Shown here: positions 1 to 11,237 of the stretch, piece by piece
Position numbering within the stretch: position 1 is the first letter of the stretch
Layout: each line of letters begins with the position of its first letter
Assembly: GCA_009760855.2 (NCBI GenBank)
Contig: WPIO01000162.1
Location: forward strand, 124,001 to 188,000
DNA: 64,000 nucleotides
Source: Cristatella mucedo
Lineage: Eukaryota > Bryozoa > Phylactolaemata > Cristatellidae
Direction of reading: 5' to 3'
Notes under the pieces: model-generated
What the model was told of the DNA's origin: nothing
Databases searched by the model: none
What the model saw: the letters and a program-made list of their open reading frames with translations, nothing else
Position numbers and translations under genes: made by a program

Positions 1-230
1 CCTACAATATTTCTCCTTATTAACAGAGCCATCCAGGTGCATTTCAGTACCAAGATCTGTGAGAAAGAACAAGAGTACAGCTGACCCAAAAAATTGCTCG
101 AAACTAGTGATTGCTTTTCATTCCCCTTTGAGTTCCAAAAAAGGACGGAACTAAGTAGGTGAGAGACTTGGTAAAGATTTCACGTCCCGATAGCTAGCAA
201 ATAAATTACATTCCAAATTGAGATTAGGTA

Positions 231-424
231 ATGTCATCTATGGAAGCTTGCAAATGACTAAACGAGATGGTTAGTTCAGTCTTGGCTAGATTTCTCCAAT
301 TCCGTTTTGGCTTTGTAAATCGGAAAGCTGCTGGGCAAGGGCACTGGAAATAACTACTGCTGCAAGGCTATTTGATAAATTCAGAAAGTTCGACGACGTG
401 ATGCATTTTTAGAAAGAGTTCTGA
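231..424 (+). pseudogene. Relic reading frame A in U1 (unknown origin)
   Basis: This stretch corresponds to the 64-codon open frame that is intact in U6 (22957-23151). It begins with ATG (MSSMEACK...) and ends at a TGA. The U1 copy has a stop early on and has lost one base near 'gggcaagggcactgg', so it cannot be translated through. I do not recognise the protein. It is listed because the same frame can be followed in several units. Confidence 0.35.
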
Positions 425-1079
425 TGCATGTCGGTTTTTTAACTTATACAAGGCAAATTATGTAGGCTTACTTCAAATAGAAGGTCACAAACACCAAAAG
501 GCATGGCCTGTACTATCCTAGTCGTGTCGTCAGGTTCTATGTACGCCATACAGTCTCTGTGACATTCCAACGGTTAGGCACTGTTGCATAACTTAAGCTT
601 TTACCCTGCAGGTCTCAGAATGCAGAACTCACTCTTAAAAAACTTTCGTTGGACAACTACTGTCCCGCTGATTACTGCAGCATATATTCTGCCATGGTTA
701 TAACCTGGTACTTCGACAATACTCTTTACCTCCACTGCTCCACTAACTCTGCTACGCTTCTAACATATTCTTAGCTGGATGAGTGAATATTTGCAATTAC
801 CGAATGCTTACTCAAAGCCACATTAGCTAGTGTGGGGCTGTGAAAGAGTTTATCGGAGTAATATCCATGTTGTTGTCAAGGTTTAGTGGAGGTAAAACCG
901 AGATAAATCAGATAAACGACGAGTAGTTAGTTACACCCATCAGTTCCTAACCATTTATTTACACAATCTGACTGCAATAAGTATTAGGTTAATGATGAAA
1001 TAATACCATACCAACGAGCAATCTATTATCGTGTATATTTCTACAAGACCACAAACCAAAATGACATATGTATCTACTG

Positions 1080-1081
<2 letters not shown>

Positions 1082-1125
<44 letters not shown>

Positions 1126-1138
1126 ATGTATATGTATT
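1082..1138. repeat. (AT)n microsatellite of U1
   Basis: Nearly pure TA dinucleotides, followed by a short GA-rich stretch. Tracts of different lengths lie at the same place in U2, U3, U5, U6 and U7, so the tract was present in the ancestral unit. Confidence 0.95.
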
Positions 1139-1380
1139 TATCTTTATATAGAGAGAGAACAAGATAAAAAAAGGGAGACATAGACAGAGAGGGGAAAAGC
1201 TGCATTCTGTTGAATCGTTCTTAGATAAGGGATAGGCGTTTTATGAATTCTCAGTTTAATAAGCGAAGGTATATGGTGGTTATAATTTTAATTTTCACAC
1301 ATCACCTAAAAAGAACAATGTTGCTGGATGTGAGCTAGAAATTACTGATTGGGACATATTTTACTTGTAAGGTTAATTAA

Positions 1381-1650
1381 GTGCACATAGATATTGAACT
1401 TAAATTAGGAACCTGCATGATGGATCGACCGTTTGATCCTCCACGACAGCTGTTTGCTTTTTACTGCCGAGCATTGGATGCACTACTGCATTTCTGATAC
1501 TTTAAGCGTGCGGGTTGAAAGGTTTCCACAAACTTGTGTAAAGATGAAAAAAAATTTGCCAAGTTGTAATGGAGGGAATTTACTGAAACCGAGTTAAAAT
1601 AGTGCTTAGCGATATAAATATATAGTATTTTAATAGCTATTTTTAGATTG
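1381..1650 (+). pseudogene. Relic reading frame B in U1 (unknown origin)
   Basis: This matches the open frame at 24132-24395 in U6 and 14679-14909 in U3. The U1 copy reads in the same frame through 'FYCRALDALLH', then meets stops. The family is not recognised. Conservation of a reading frame across diverged units suggests former coding sequence, possibly an old exon or transposon ORF captured by the unit. Confidence 0.35.
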
Positions 1651-2110
1651 CATCTAGCTTTAGGCAAATTAATTTTCTATTTAATTGTTTAATGTGTTGT
1701 TTAAAATTATAAGGTAAGTCAGTATTTATTAACCGTGACACAATAAATGATTAAAGCTTCCTTTGATAGCTTAATTTGTTTCCTGGTACTTTACATTTGC
1801 TGCAAAGGAAACACGTTTGTATAGTGAGTGGTATATTGCTAAATAAGCAAATTGAATATCATGGATAGGGGTGATATGCAGGGTCAGCATGCTCGATTGG
1901 TTAGTAGCAACATGCACAGTGTCATCATGCCTAGGCCTTTAGCGGACGACAAAATCAGACGCACCCCCTAAATGCCGACAGAATTTTGTCAAAGATTAAA
2001 ATGTCCTGTAAATTCCCTCAATTACAACTTGGCAATTCTTGTTTTCATCTTTACACAAGTTTGTGGAAGTCTTTCAACCCGCAGGCTTAAAGTATTGGGA
2101 ATGCAGAAGT
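1480..2110. repeat. Inverted repeat in U1 (about 100-bp arms)
   Basis: The stretch at about 1480-1580 reappears as its reverse complement at about 2014-2110. For example, 'gtttccacaaacttgtgtaaa' in the left arm is mirrored by 'tttacacaagtttgtggaag' in the right arm. The other units have only the left arm, so the right arm is a U1-specific inverted insertion. Confidence 0.75.
1795..2002 (-). mobile_element. Old LINE-A 3'-end remnant inside the unit
   Basis: Minus-strand match to the LINE-A 3' region: 'tttgctgcaaaggaaacac', a 'catggataggggtgat' segment, 'gggtcagcatgc' and 'gacgaatcag'-like blocks in the same order as at 4280-4470. Equivalents lie near 10345-10545 (U2), 15045-15250 (U3), 24515-24725 (U6) and 48850-49060 (U7). 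The insertion therefore predates the tandem array. Small open frames seen here are fortuitous. Confidence 0.7.
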
Positions 2111-2893
2111 GCAACCATGACCCTTTGCAGCAAATGTAAAGCACCTAGAAAGAGATTAAGTTCTCTGAGGGCATTTTATCAAGTGTATTATCATTATTAT
2201 TATTATTATTTATATTAAGATTCGGCACAAAGATACCTAGGCGCACTCAATTTGAAAACATATATTTCGACCAGATCATTGGATCTATATTTCATAATTT
2301 TCAACCAAATGGCAAGTATATTGGACCTATTTAAAGTTCGATATTGTTGTACCCACAGGACGATGAATAAGTTTCCTCCAGACAGCTGACTCCCGGACTT
2401 GGTGCTGTCTTCCTGGAACAGCAATTTCGGCGTCTAAGCAACTCAAGTGACAGCATCATGGGTCGGTCAGCAAAGTGACATTCGCTTGAATATCCTGGAT
2501 AGGGGTGATATTCAGGGTCGTAATGCACGTTTGGTTAGTTGCAGCATGCACAGTTTCACCATACCTAAGCCTTTAACGGACGAATCAGAGGCACCCCCTG
2601 AATGCCGACAGAATTTTGTCAAAGATTAAGATTCGGCATAAAAATACCAAGGCGAACTCAATTTAAAAACATATATTTATAACAGGTAATAGGATTTATA
2701 TTTCATTTAACTAAAATGCAGATATATTAGACGTATTTAGAGTTTGAAATTAAAGTACTAAACGGACAACGAATAAAAATGTCCCGACGGCTAAGTCCCG
2801 AACTGATTGCACTCTTCTGTGAACAGCATTTTCGGTTTCTAAGCAACTCAATGTGACAGCATCATGGGTCGGTTAGCAGAGTAACGTTCGCTT
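1853..2893 (+). repeat. Local tandem duplication in U1
   Basis: The block beginning 'ttgaatatcatggatagg' at 1853 recurs at 2486 as 'ttgaatatcctggatagg', and the block beginning 'gattcggca' at 2219 recurs at 2631. The first copy carries an insertion (about 2004-2216) made of the inverted arm and a plus-strand LINE-A tail. The second copy lacks it, so the insertion followed or accompanied the duplication. Confidence 0.7.
2108..2214 (+). mobile_element. LINE-A 3' tail fragment
   Basis: The sequence runs 'aaagcacctagaaagaga', then an 'agggcattttatcaagtg' block, and ends in (ATT)n. This is the terminal LINE-A sequence also seen at 55985-56066. It is only about 100 bp, so it may be a severely 5'-truncated LINE or the tail of a SINE. 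Confidence 0.7.
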
Positions 2894-3183
2894 AAACGCC
2901 AAACTCGATCTACGTTGTACGTAGACTAAAATTTAGTGCAGAAATAGGTGTATTTTAGCAGATGTCGTTTTGTAAAATGTTGTGTTTATGCTATGATTCA
3001 GCAAAGCGAATCCAGATTTACTCAGAGCAGTAAGGTACATTTTTTCTGGCAATATTTTTTTCTGTCGAGCCTACAACCATATAATGTGAGCATAAAAATA
3101 CTGACTCGTTAAATTTATCATTGTAAATATAGTGACAACCTGTGTGAGTAAAAATGTTAGCTTTCATACTCTATCTTTGCCAG

Positions 3184-3309
3184 ATATATCACAGTGCAAG
3201 GCCGCAGGGCGTTTCTGGTGTTTAAAGTCAAATAGGTGTGTAAGCCCAGGATGGAGATGCGATGGTGACTATGATTGCCCAGACGGTGAAGATGAGCAAG
3301 ATTGTAAAG
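3184..3309 (+). CDS. LDLa exon 1 of the receptor gene (U1)
   Basis: A 126-nt exon encoding one LDL-receptor class A module. It is preceded by 'tttgccag' and followed by donor GTTAGT, with phase 1 at both ends. All six cysteines are in canonical spacing: SQC, FWC, RC, WRC, DC and QDC. The calcium-cage core [15 protein letters not shown] is complete. LDLa modules are extracellular, disulfide- and Ca2+-stabilised ligand-binding units. Phase 1-1 borders are typical for this module and allow duplication or skipping. The open frame continues upstream into the intron, but equal conservation of the acceptor in U2, U3 and U6 supports the exon start given. Which ligand it binds is unknown. Confidence 0.85.
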
Positions 3310-4452
3310 GTTAGTGGAAATAATGTATTGATGTGAATTCTGAACTACTTCCTATAAATATCTTCACTACAAAAGTTTTCCTCTTCAGCGGCTGTACATA
3401 TTAGCAGGATAAGCCAGACCTGCCTCTTCCATCTTATAAATAAAACAACGCAAAGCTCGTGATGAGGAAGACATCACAATTTTTGCGTCGGTAAAATGAA
3501 AATACCAAAAGCCGATGTTTAGGGAGTTTCTCGTATCAAGCATCTTAATCGTTTTATTATTATGCCTCTCACTTCTGCCAAACCAGTAGATTACCTTCTT
3601 ACCAGTTGAGATTCTCTGTCACTAACATACCAGCAGGTATTATAAACTTTGACCTGACGACTCTGAAAGTGAAATTTTATTCAAAATATCCAGCCTTTAA
3701 TCGATCCACGCACTACTTCACTAAACAACTATCGTCATCATTCAGATATACTTGGTTTGTTGGTGGGTTAAAGGTTTTCATTTTTCATATGAACTGATTT
3801 ATATAAAACTATCAGTTGATGGAAAAAGTAATAATAACGCATTTTATAACACAGAAAGTGATATGTAACCAATTTGACATATAGAAAATGCCTGTTTTGA
3901 AGGTTAACATACTGGAATGTGCACTTTAAATTGCTTGTACTACACATGCTGTTGTGAGCATGAATAACATGCTAAAAGATTTCTCTTTTGCTCATCTTCA
4001 ATAATTTCAGCTACAAAAAATGTACATAATGACTCCGTAATTAGTTGGCGACCAGTTTCTCGTCAGTTACGTATTTAAACAATTTTTAATTACTAGTCCG
4101 TTTCCAGTAATTGTTATCTAGGTAATCAAATTGAATTTTGTAGCTGCAAGATATACTACCAATCCATGATTTCTTTTCTGTTGTCGACTGATCATCGCCA
4201 GCACTGCATTTTATAATAATAATAATAATAATAATATTGCACTTGATAAAGCGCCCTCAGAGAACTTAATCTCTTTCTAGGCGCTTTACTTTTGCTGCAA
4301 AGTGATACGCAATAGAATAGTAAGTAAAATCATGCTTGAAAAACAAACAAAAGGAATAACATGGTTAGGGGTTACATGCACTGGGTCAGCATGCAAATGT
4401 GGTTAGTGGCAGCATGAACAGTGTCAGCACGCATAAGCACATGGAGGACGAA

Positions 4453-5211
4453 TCACAAGGACCCACTAAATGCTGTCCTAAATAGGTATGTTTTTAAGTT
4501 TCTTTTAAATGTGGTCAGGTCAGGGGATGTTCTGATGCAGGTCGGGAGGGAGTTCCAGGCTGTGGGAGCATACGAGCTAAATGCACGGTCTCCAAAGGAT
4601 TTAAGGTTTGTACGAGGTATTTCTAGACTGTTGGATTCCGAAAAGCGAGTGGTACGATGCTTTGCCTGATGGGGTAGTATATCTGAAAGATAGGCTGGAG
4701 CCATAGAATAAAGAGACCTAAAAGTGAGCGAAAAAACCTTGAAGTCAATCTGTTGCTTGACTGGTAACCAGTGCAGGTCGGCGAGAAGTGGAGTAATGTG
4801 GCAACTGCGACGCTCACGACAGACAAGCCTAGCTGCAGAATTTTGCACCAGCTGCAATCGCCTGATCGCACATGCTGGTAGGCCAGTAAGCAGTGAGTTG
4901 CAGAAGTCGAGACGAGATGTCACGAATGCATGGACCAACTTGGACGTGGTATCCTTATCTAAACTAGCCCTATTTTTAGCAATGTTATGAACCTGAAAAT
5001 AGGCTGATTTGACTGTGGAGCTGATGTGGTCGTCTAACGAGAGGTCGCTTTGGAATATGACACCTAGATTTCGAGCTGATGCAACTGGAGATATGCTGGC
5101 AGAGCCAATTTTGAAAGTCAGCCTTTCCAATCTCTGAATAACACTAGGTTTGCCCATAACTAGTAAGTTAGTTTTATCATCGTTTAGTTTTAGAAAATTG
5201 CTGCCATCCAT
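4453..5211 (-). pseudogene. LINE-A reverse transcriptase C-terminal part
   Basis: This 252-aa frame continues the RT/thumb region of the upstream frame (5190-7253). It has the conserved NFLKLNDDKTNLLVMG and RNLGVIF blocks, and the L2/CR1-type C-terminal SRLDFCNSLLTGLP, LQLVQNSAARLV and HWLPV motifs. It ends with SYAPTAWNSLP and KTYLFRTAF. It is separated from the upstream frame by a one-base loss near 5200: other copies read GCAGCAAATTTT where this one reads GCAGCAATTTT. Confidence 0.85.
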
Positions 5212-7253
5212 GATCGGATGTCATCAATGCATGCAGCAAGTGAGTTGAGAGAATTTGAGGTGCTCGAAGGCTGGGAGGGATCAAAGCAAAGGTACAACTG
5301 ATTGTCATCTGCATAGAAGTGAAAGCCTAGATTGTGCTTGGCAATCACATCAGCGAGAGGGAGAGTATAAACGGTGAAAAGGACCGGACCTAGCACAGAG
5401 CCCTGAGGTACTCCATATTTTAGAGGTACTTCAGATGATCTTCGTCCATTCACGTCAACACTCTGGAGTCTCCCACTGAGATAGGACCTGAACCACTGCA
5501 GAGCAGTGCCAGTGATGCCCAGGCGAGATGAGAGGCGCTCTAGAAGTACTTTGTGATCGATGGTATCAAAAGCTGCCGAAAGATCGAGCAAAAAACGAAG
5601 AGACACTCTACCCATGTCTGCATTCCTAAGTAGGTCGTTGTATACCCGAAGCAATGCTGACCCTGTGGAGTGATTAGCTCTAAAGCCAGACTGGAACTTA
5701 CTAGCAAGGTGTGAGGTTTCGATATACGAGTTCAGCTGGTCTGCCACGACCCGTTCCAGTGTCTTTGATAGGAATGGTAGAAGGGAAACTGGGCGGTAGT
5801 TGCTTAAGTTCTCTTGGTCTAGTGTAGCTTTCTTGAGAAGTGGCCTGACTACAGCTTTTTTGAAAGGTGCTGGGACCTGACCTGAGGCTAATGACATATT
5901 AATGATGCTGGTTGTGCATGGCAGCAGCAGATCAATGCAACGTAGGAGCAGGGCAGTGGGAATAGGGTCCAGTGGACTTGTTGTCTTCTTTGATTGAGAT
6001 ACGAGCTTTAGGACTACATCACTGGTGACCTGTTTAAATGCAGACATTGAGGTACAGCCAGGAACCAAGGAACAGCATTCTAGTAGGAAGGTTGTCATCG
6101 CAGGGATGGATTCCCTGATTTTGTCTATCTTCTGCACAAAGAATCGAGAGAAGCAATCGGCTAGATCATCACAAGGATCATCTGGTAAGGAGCTAACCTG
6201 GGAACGGTTGAGGAGATGGTTTATTGTCGACATCAGCATTTTTGGATTGTGCATCTGTGATTCAACAATGTTTCTATAGAAGCTAGACTTAGCCTTTGCT
6301 AGGATCGATTGGTACGACCTACAGTAGTCTTCATATGTCTGTCGATGGACAGTTAGTCCGAATCGTTTGTATGCCTTTTCAAGCTTTCGTTTAGTAGACT
6401 TGGCTAGTTTAATGTCTGTGGTAAACCATAGGCCGTCTGGGCGGGGGCGCATAGTGCGCTTTGTCAAAGGTGCAAACTCGTCGAGCGTGTCAGCTAGTGT
6501 CGTGTTGTAGCAATCTACCAGTGATGACAGATCGGAGGGAGGACTGAGCAGCAAAGGTGAAGCAGATATGCTCGCACGGACAGCATCGATGTCAAGGGTC
6601 TTGAGGTTTCGCGATTCACAGGTTATTTTAGAGGAGAATGTGGGCACACACTGTAGATTGAATGAGATCTGCATGTGGTCAGATAAGCAGGATTTGGTGA
6701 TAACTGGTGATGACAAAGTGCAGTTATATGAGAAAATTTGGTCGAGTGTGTGACCCTTGATGTGGGTAGGGCCATGCACATGAGCCACAAGAGATAATGA
6801 GTCTGTCAATGTATGAAATTCGGTGCTGAAAGCGTCAGATAAGTTATCAAAGTGAACGTTGAAATCACCCATAACGAGGAAGGATCGATTTCTTGCACAC
6901 AGAATCGAAATGAGATCGGAGAAATCTGAGATAAAGGAGGATTTGGTACCTGGTGGGCGATAGACTACTGCCACTATCGGTAGCTTGTTTTCGGGTGAGA
7001 CCAGGACAATTGATTCAAAAGACTGCTTCGAGGGTACCGCAAATGGCTTGAAGTTGAATTTCGAGCGCACGATCATAGCAACTCCACCTCCAGTTTTGAT
7101 TGATCTAGGGGTGTGAAAGAACGTGAAACCAGATGGAGTAGCGTCTTTAATTGTCGGGCAGTTTATCGATTTTAGCCAAGTTTCAGTTAGGGCGAGCAGG
7201 TCGATACCATTTTCAGAAATAAGGTCGTTTATTACTAGAGGTTTATTGCACAT
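5190..7253 (-). CDS. LINE-A endonuclease and reverse transcriptase (frameshifted at C-terminus)
   Basis: 687 aa. The N-terminal ~210 residues are an apurinic-type endonuclease with ALTETWL, VVYRPPG, VMGDFNVHFD and CLSDHMQ, the family's catalytic blocks. RT follows with [45 protein letters not shown] and HFYADDNQLYL (the YADD catalytic motif). The product would nick target DNA and copy the element's RNA (target-primed reverse transcription). The first Met lies downstream of the usual start. Codons for NACLWNPRS lie just upstream in frame, but a TGA precedes them. With the C-terminal frameshift, this copy is very probably inactive. The family is L2/CR1-like by its motifs. Confidence 0.85.
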   Translation of the reverse strand: MCNKPLVINDLISENGIDLLALTETWLKSINCPTIKDATPSGFTFFHTPRSIKTGGGVAMIVRSKFNFKPFAVPSKQSFESIVLVSPENKLPIVAVVYRPPGTKSSFISDFSDLISILCARNRSFLVMGDFNVHFDNLSDAFSTEFHTLTDSLSLVAHVHGPTHIKGHTLDQIFSYNCTLSSPVITKSCLSDHMQISFNLQCVPTFSSKITCESRNLKTLDIDAVRASISASPLLLSPPSDLSSLVDCYNTTLADTLDEFAPLTKRTMRPRPDGLWFTTDIKLAKSTKRKLEKAYKRFGLTVHRQTYEDYCRSYQSILAKAKSSFYRNIVESQMHNPKMLMSTINHLLNRSQVSSLPDDPCDDLADCFSRFFVQKIDKIRESIPAMTTFLLECCSLVPGCTSMSAFKQVTSDVVLKLVSQSKKTTSPLDPIPTALLLRCIDLLLPCTTSIINMSLASGQVPAPFKKAVVRPLLKKATLDQENLSNYRPVSLLPFLSKTLERVVADQLNSYIETSHLASKFQSGFRANHSTGSALLRVYNDLLRNADMGRVSLRFLLDLSAAFDTIDHKVLLERLSSRLGITGTALQWFRSYLSGRLQSVDVNGRRSSEVPLKYGVPQGSVLGPVLFTVYTLPLADVIAKHNLGFHFYADDNQLYLCFDPSQPSSTSNSLNSLAACIDDIRSWMAAIF

Positions 7254-8787
7254 TGAGCGAGGATTCCAAAGGCAAGCGTTAAGTCAGGCCGATTGGGTTA
7301 CAACAGGCCTGACGACCACTAAGTTTGAGAGATTTACAGTGACACATGCGGGGGAGCGTGCTAAGTGGTTCGAGACAATGCTAGGAATACCAAACGAGCA
7401 GCTTCTAAGCTGGCGGTTCCGGCCACCGCAGCCACTACTGGGTGCTTTCCTTTTGTTAATGCATAGTTCATGAATCTTAGCAACAACATTAATATCTAGG
7501 AATGCATTTGATATACGATGACGAAGCGATAGCAGCTGCTGACGACCATAACTAACAAGTAGGTTACTAGCCGCCAGCGTAGCTAACCCAGCCGCCGGCG
7601 TGGGAGACCCAGCAGCCCGAAGCGAAAAGCGTTTAGATGTCCATAGGCACGTAATTTCTTACGCGCTAAGGTCAAAAAACAATCAGAATAACTTTAAACA
7701 GGTCTTAGAACTGTATCGTTTCCGTATACGATGTTCGCAAGAACTTCGGTTTTCGGAAGAATTCTGCAACGAACAGGAACGCACGTTAGAGCACTCTATG
7801 TCAGGAGGCGAGAATGTATATTTGCTTAGATCCTATGTAAGTGAAAGACTTAAAAACGTCGATTTAATCATACAATATTCATTCACTGAATCTCAAAACT
7901 GGCATGGCTATATCCGCTCAGTAATTCCTTGGCACGTCTTTCCACTCACATAACAAGCATTGCAGGTATACAATAGCAAGCAGGCAACATCTACAGGCTT
8001 CTATTTTCAACTGATGGTTATTTATAATTATCCGTTATAAACTCCTTTTGATTTCATAGTCACGTCATTCTGCTTTTCAATCAAGGGTATTCCACTAAAT
8101 GTTTGAATGGTTAAACAGTTTAGTTTATAACAGATGATGATTTATCCCACAATCTTTTGCCTTATCATTGGAAGAAAGCCATCCACTGAGCTGTCCTCAC
8201 AACTTGTTTACCATACTTAAGTTGTCACGGCACCATGAAGTAGCCATTCACGCTGGCTAAAGGCGATTTGCCTAGGATAACGTGTTTATAGCGCATTTAG
8301 CTAAACTAAGAGTCATAATTTGGGAGTCTTTCCCTTCAGGCCATTCATTGACAACACTACATTCCAGTGTATTCTGACCCCTAAACGTATCCGCTCTATT
8401 GTTTGGCACTCGACAACCAACCAAAGATAGTAAAGGCTTTTTCCAGGCAAACTGAGTGAGTGGTGAGACGTGACTAGAATAACATTCTTAATTTATCTTC
8501 ACAACTGTTCATGGCTCGGTGTGAGCTACAGGCGAGATTATAATAAATAATGCAGAGCCTAAAATATTTCTCCTATTCAACAGAGCCATCCAGGTGCATT
8601 TCCGTACCAAGCTCTGTAAGAATAAACAAAATTACGGCTGACCCCAAGCATTGCTCGAAACTAGTGATTGCTTTCCATCATTTTATGAGTTCCGAAAAAG
8701 GACGGAACTAATTACGCGAGAAAGTTGGTAAAGATGACATGTCCCGATCGCTGGCAATTAAATCACATTACAATCTGATATTAGGCA

Positions 8788-8982
8788 ATGATATGCATGA
8801 ATGCTTGCAAACGATTAAATGAGATTCCTAGTTCTGACTCGGCTAGATTACTCTAACTTCGGTTTAGCTTCGTAAATAGAGAAGCTGCTGGGCAATGGCA
8901 GGTGGAAATAACTACTGCTGCAAGGCTATTTAATAAATTCGGGAAGTTGGAAGACGTGCTGCCTTTTCTGAAAGACTTGTGA
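8788..8982 (+). pseudogene. Relic reading frame A in U2
   Basis: It is exactly as long as the intact U6 frame (64 codons plus stop) and shares its C-terminal EITTAARLF-KFGKLEDVLP run. One internal TAA breaks it. There are no indels relative to U6, which is notable in otherwise drifting non-coding DNA. Function unknown. Confidence 0.4.
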
Positions 8983-9629
8983 TGGATGTCGGTGTTTTAA
9001 CTAATGCAAGGCAAATTATACAGGCTTACCCGCAATAAAAGATGGCACACGCCAAATGGCTGAGCCTGAACAATCCTAGTCTTGTCGTCCGGATCTATGC
9101 AGACCATTAATTTTCAGTGACATTCCAACGGTTACCCACTGCTGCATAACAAAAGCTTGCACACTACAGGTCCTAAAATGCAGAACTCACTCTTAAGAAA
9201 CTGTCGTTGTACAACTACTGTCCTGCTGATTGGTGTAGCATATATTCTGCCACGGTTATAACCTGGTACTTCCACGATACTCTTTGACTCCACTGCTCCA
9301 CTGACTCTGCTACGCTTTTAACATATTCTTAGTTGGATGAGTGAATTCTCGCAGCTACCGAATGATTACTCAAAGCCACTGAAGCTAGTATGAGGCTGTG
9401 TTTGTCGGAGTAATATCCATGTTGTTGTCAAGCTTTTTTTGAGGTAAAACCGAGGTAAATCAGTTAAATTACGAGTAGTTAGTTACACCTCTCAGTTTCT
9501 AAACATTTATTTACACGATCTGACTGAAATAAATGCATGGTTAATGATGAATTAATACCATACCAACGAATAATCTACTGTCGTGTATAACCCTACAAGA
9601 CCACGTAAAAATCATACATTTATGTACTG

Positions 9630-9662
<33 letters not shown>

Positions 9663-9712
9663 ATTATATATATATATATTATATATATATATATTATATA
9701 TATATATATATA
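9630..9712. repeat. (AT)n microsatellite of U2
   Basis: TA dinucleotide tract broken by a few 'att' interruptions, followed by a short 'agagggagtaaaagatag' segment. Same position as in the other units. Confidence 0.95.
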
Positions 9713-11111
9713 GAGGGAGTAAAAGATAGAGAAAGGGAGACATAGACAGAGAGGTGAGAAGCTGCATTCTGTTAAATCGTTCTTAGATAACGGATATGTG
9801 TTTTATGGATTCTCAGAGTGCTACTGAGCAAAGATATATGGTAGCTATAATTTTACTTTTCATGCATAACTTAAATCGAACAATGTTGCTAGATGTGAGC
9901 TAGAAATTACTGATTGGGAAATATTTTTAAGATAAGGCCAATAAAGTGCACATGTAAACTGAACCTAAATTAGGAACGTTTATGCTGGATCGATCGTTTG
10001 ATCCTGCAAGGCAGCTTTTTTGCTTTCTACTGCCGAGCTTTGGCTGCACTACTGGGTTCCCGATACTTTAAGCGTGCGGGTTTAAAGGCTTGCACTGACC
10101 TGTGTTAAGAAGAAAATGTGAATTGCTAAGTTGTAATTGAGGGAATTTGCAGAAACCAAGTTGAAATAGTGCTTAGCGAAACAAACAATAGGTATTCTTA
10201 GATTCCGTCAAGCTTTAGGGATAGCAATTTTCTTTTCATTTTTTTAATATATTGTTGAAAGCTATAAAGAACCAAAGAATTTCTTAGTCATGACACACTA
10301 CATGAATAGAGCTTCTTCTGATAACTAAATTGGTTTCCGGGTATTTTTACATTTGCAGCACAGGAAACATGTTTGAATCGTGAGTGATATCACGCTTAAT
10401 AAGCAAATTGAATACCATGGATAGGGGCGATATGCAAGGTCAGCATGCACGTTTGGTTAGTAGCAGCATGCACAGTGTCACCAGGCATAAGCCTTTAACG
10501 GACGAATAAGAGGCACCCCTAAATGCAGCAGACAGAATTTTGTCAAAGATTAAGATTCGGCATATACATATCAAGGGGAAATTAATTTGAAAACCTATAT
10601 TTATAACAGGTAATAGGATTTATATTTCATTATTGTTAGACAAAATACAGACGTATCAGACCTATATTAAGTTTGAAATAAATGTAATAACCGGTCAACA
10701 AATAAATGGGTCCCGACAGCTAAGTCCCGAATCGATTGCAGTCTTCCTTGAACAGCATTTTCGGCTTCTAAGAAACTCAACTTGAAAGCCTCATGAGTTA
10801 GTCAGCAAAGTAACATTCGCTTAGACGCCAAACTCGATCCACGTTGAATGAAGACTAAAATTCAGTGAAGAAACAGGTGCATTATCGTCGATGTCGTTAT
10901 GTAAAATGTTGAGTTTATGCTATGACTCAGCAAAGCGAATCCAGATTTTACTCATAGCAGTAAGGCACATATTTTCTAGCAATATTTTTTTGTCGAGCCT
11001 TCAGCCATATAATGTTAGCATAAAAATCCTTAGTCGTTAAATTTATCATGGTAAATATTGTGACAACCTGTGTGAGTGAAAATGTTAGATTTGATACTCT
11101 ATCTTTGCCAG

Positions 11112-11237
11112 ATATATCACAGTGTGAGGCCCAATGGGGTTTCTGGTGTTTAACGTCCCATCGCTGCATAGAACCATCATTGAAATGCGATGGAGACAGG
11201 GATTGCCGTGACGGTGAAGACGAGCAAGGTTGTCCAG
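11112..11237 (+). CDS. LDLa exon 2 of the receptor gene (U2)
   Basis: A 126-nt, phase 1-1 exon with the same acceptor (tttgccag) and donor (GTTAGT) as the U1 exon. Translation gives SQC, GFWC, HRC, LKC, DC and GC, so the six cysteines are kept. The Ca2+-binding core KCDGDRDCRDGEDE is intact apart from an Arg where U1 and U6 have Pro. It is nearly identical to the U6 exon, and the downstream intron is also very similar, so U2 and U6 are recent sisters. It encodes a separate LDLa module in the extracellular part of the same receptor. Confidence 0.85.

Larger units (their letters stand above)
4212..7815 (-). mobile_element. LINE-A, nearly complete L2/CR1-like non-LTR retrotransposon
   Basis: The element splits unit U1. 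Unit sequence stops after 'gccagcactgcatt' and resumes at about 7816 with 'tatatttgctta', as judged against U3 at 16840-16860. The 3' end is at 4212, where the minus strand ends in an (ATT)n-type tail. There is no LTR. The coding frames are given separately. About 550 bp precede the endonuclease ORF. I could not define a clear target-site duplication. It is the best-preserved LINE in the window. Confidence 0.9.
1..8553 (+). repeat. Tandem unit U1 (left end outside window)
   Basis: This is the first of six tandem units sharing the same order of landmarks: a start resembling 'agcctacaatatttctcc', a relic reading frame (231-424), a LINE-B-like stretch (about 690-830), an (AT)n tract (1082-1130), a second relic frame (1381-1650), LINE-A 3'-end remnants, one LDLa exon, and a 3' part ending near 'gactgatcatcgccagcac'. 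The unit is interrupted by a 3.6-kb LINE-A (4212-7815). Unit sequence resumes at about 7816 and runs to the next start motif at 8554. U1 also has a local tandem duplication (1853-2486 against 2487-2893). The boundary chosen is a convention, since the array has no natural start. Confidence 0.85.

Noticed and set aside
4724-4990. Plus-strand ORFs antisense to LINE-A coding frames (also 6025-6279, 6568-6753, 38464-38724, 50969-51187)
   Set aside because: Recurring shadows of conserved RT codons on the opposite strand.
7600-7953. 117-aa plus-strand ORF at the 5' end of LINE-A
   Set aside because: Antisense to the LINE 5' region and running on into unit U1 sequence. No motif, and absent from units without LINE-A.
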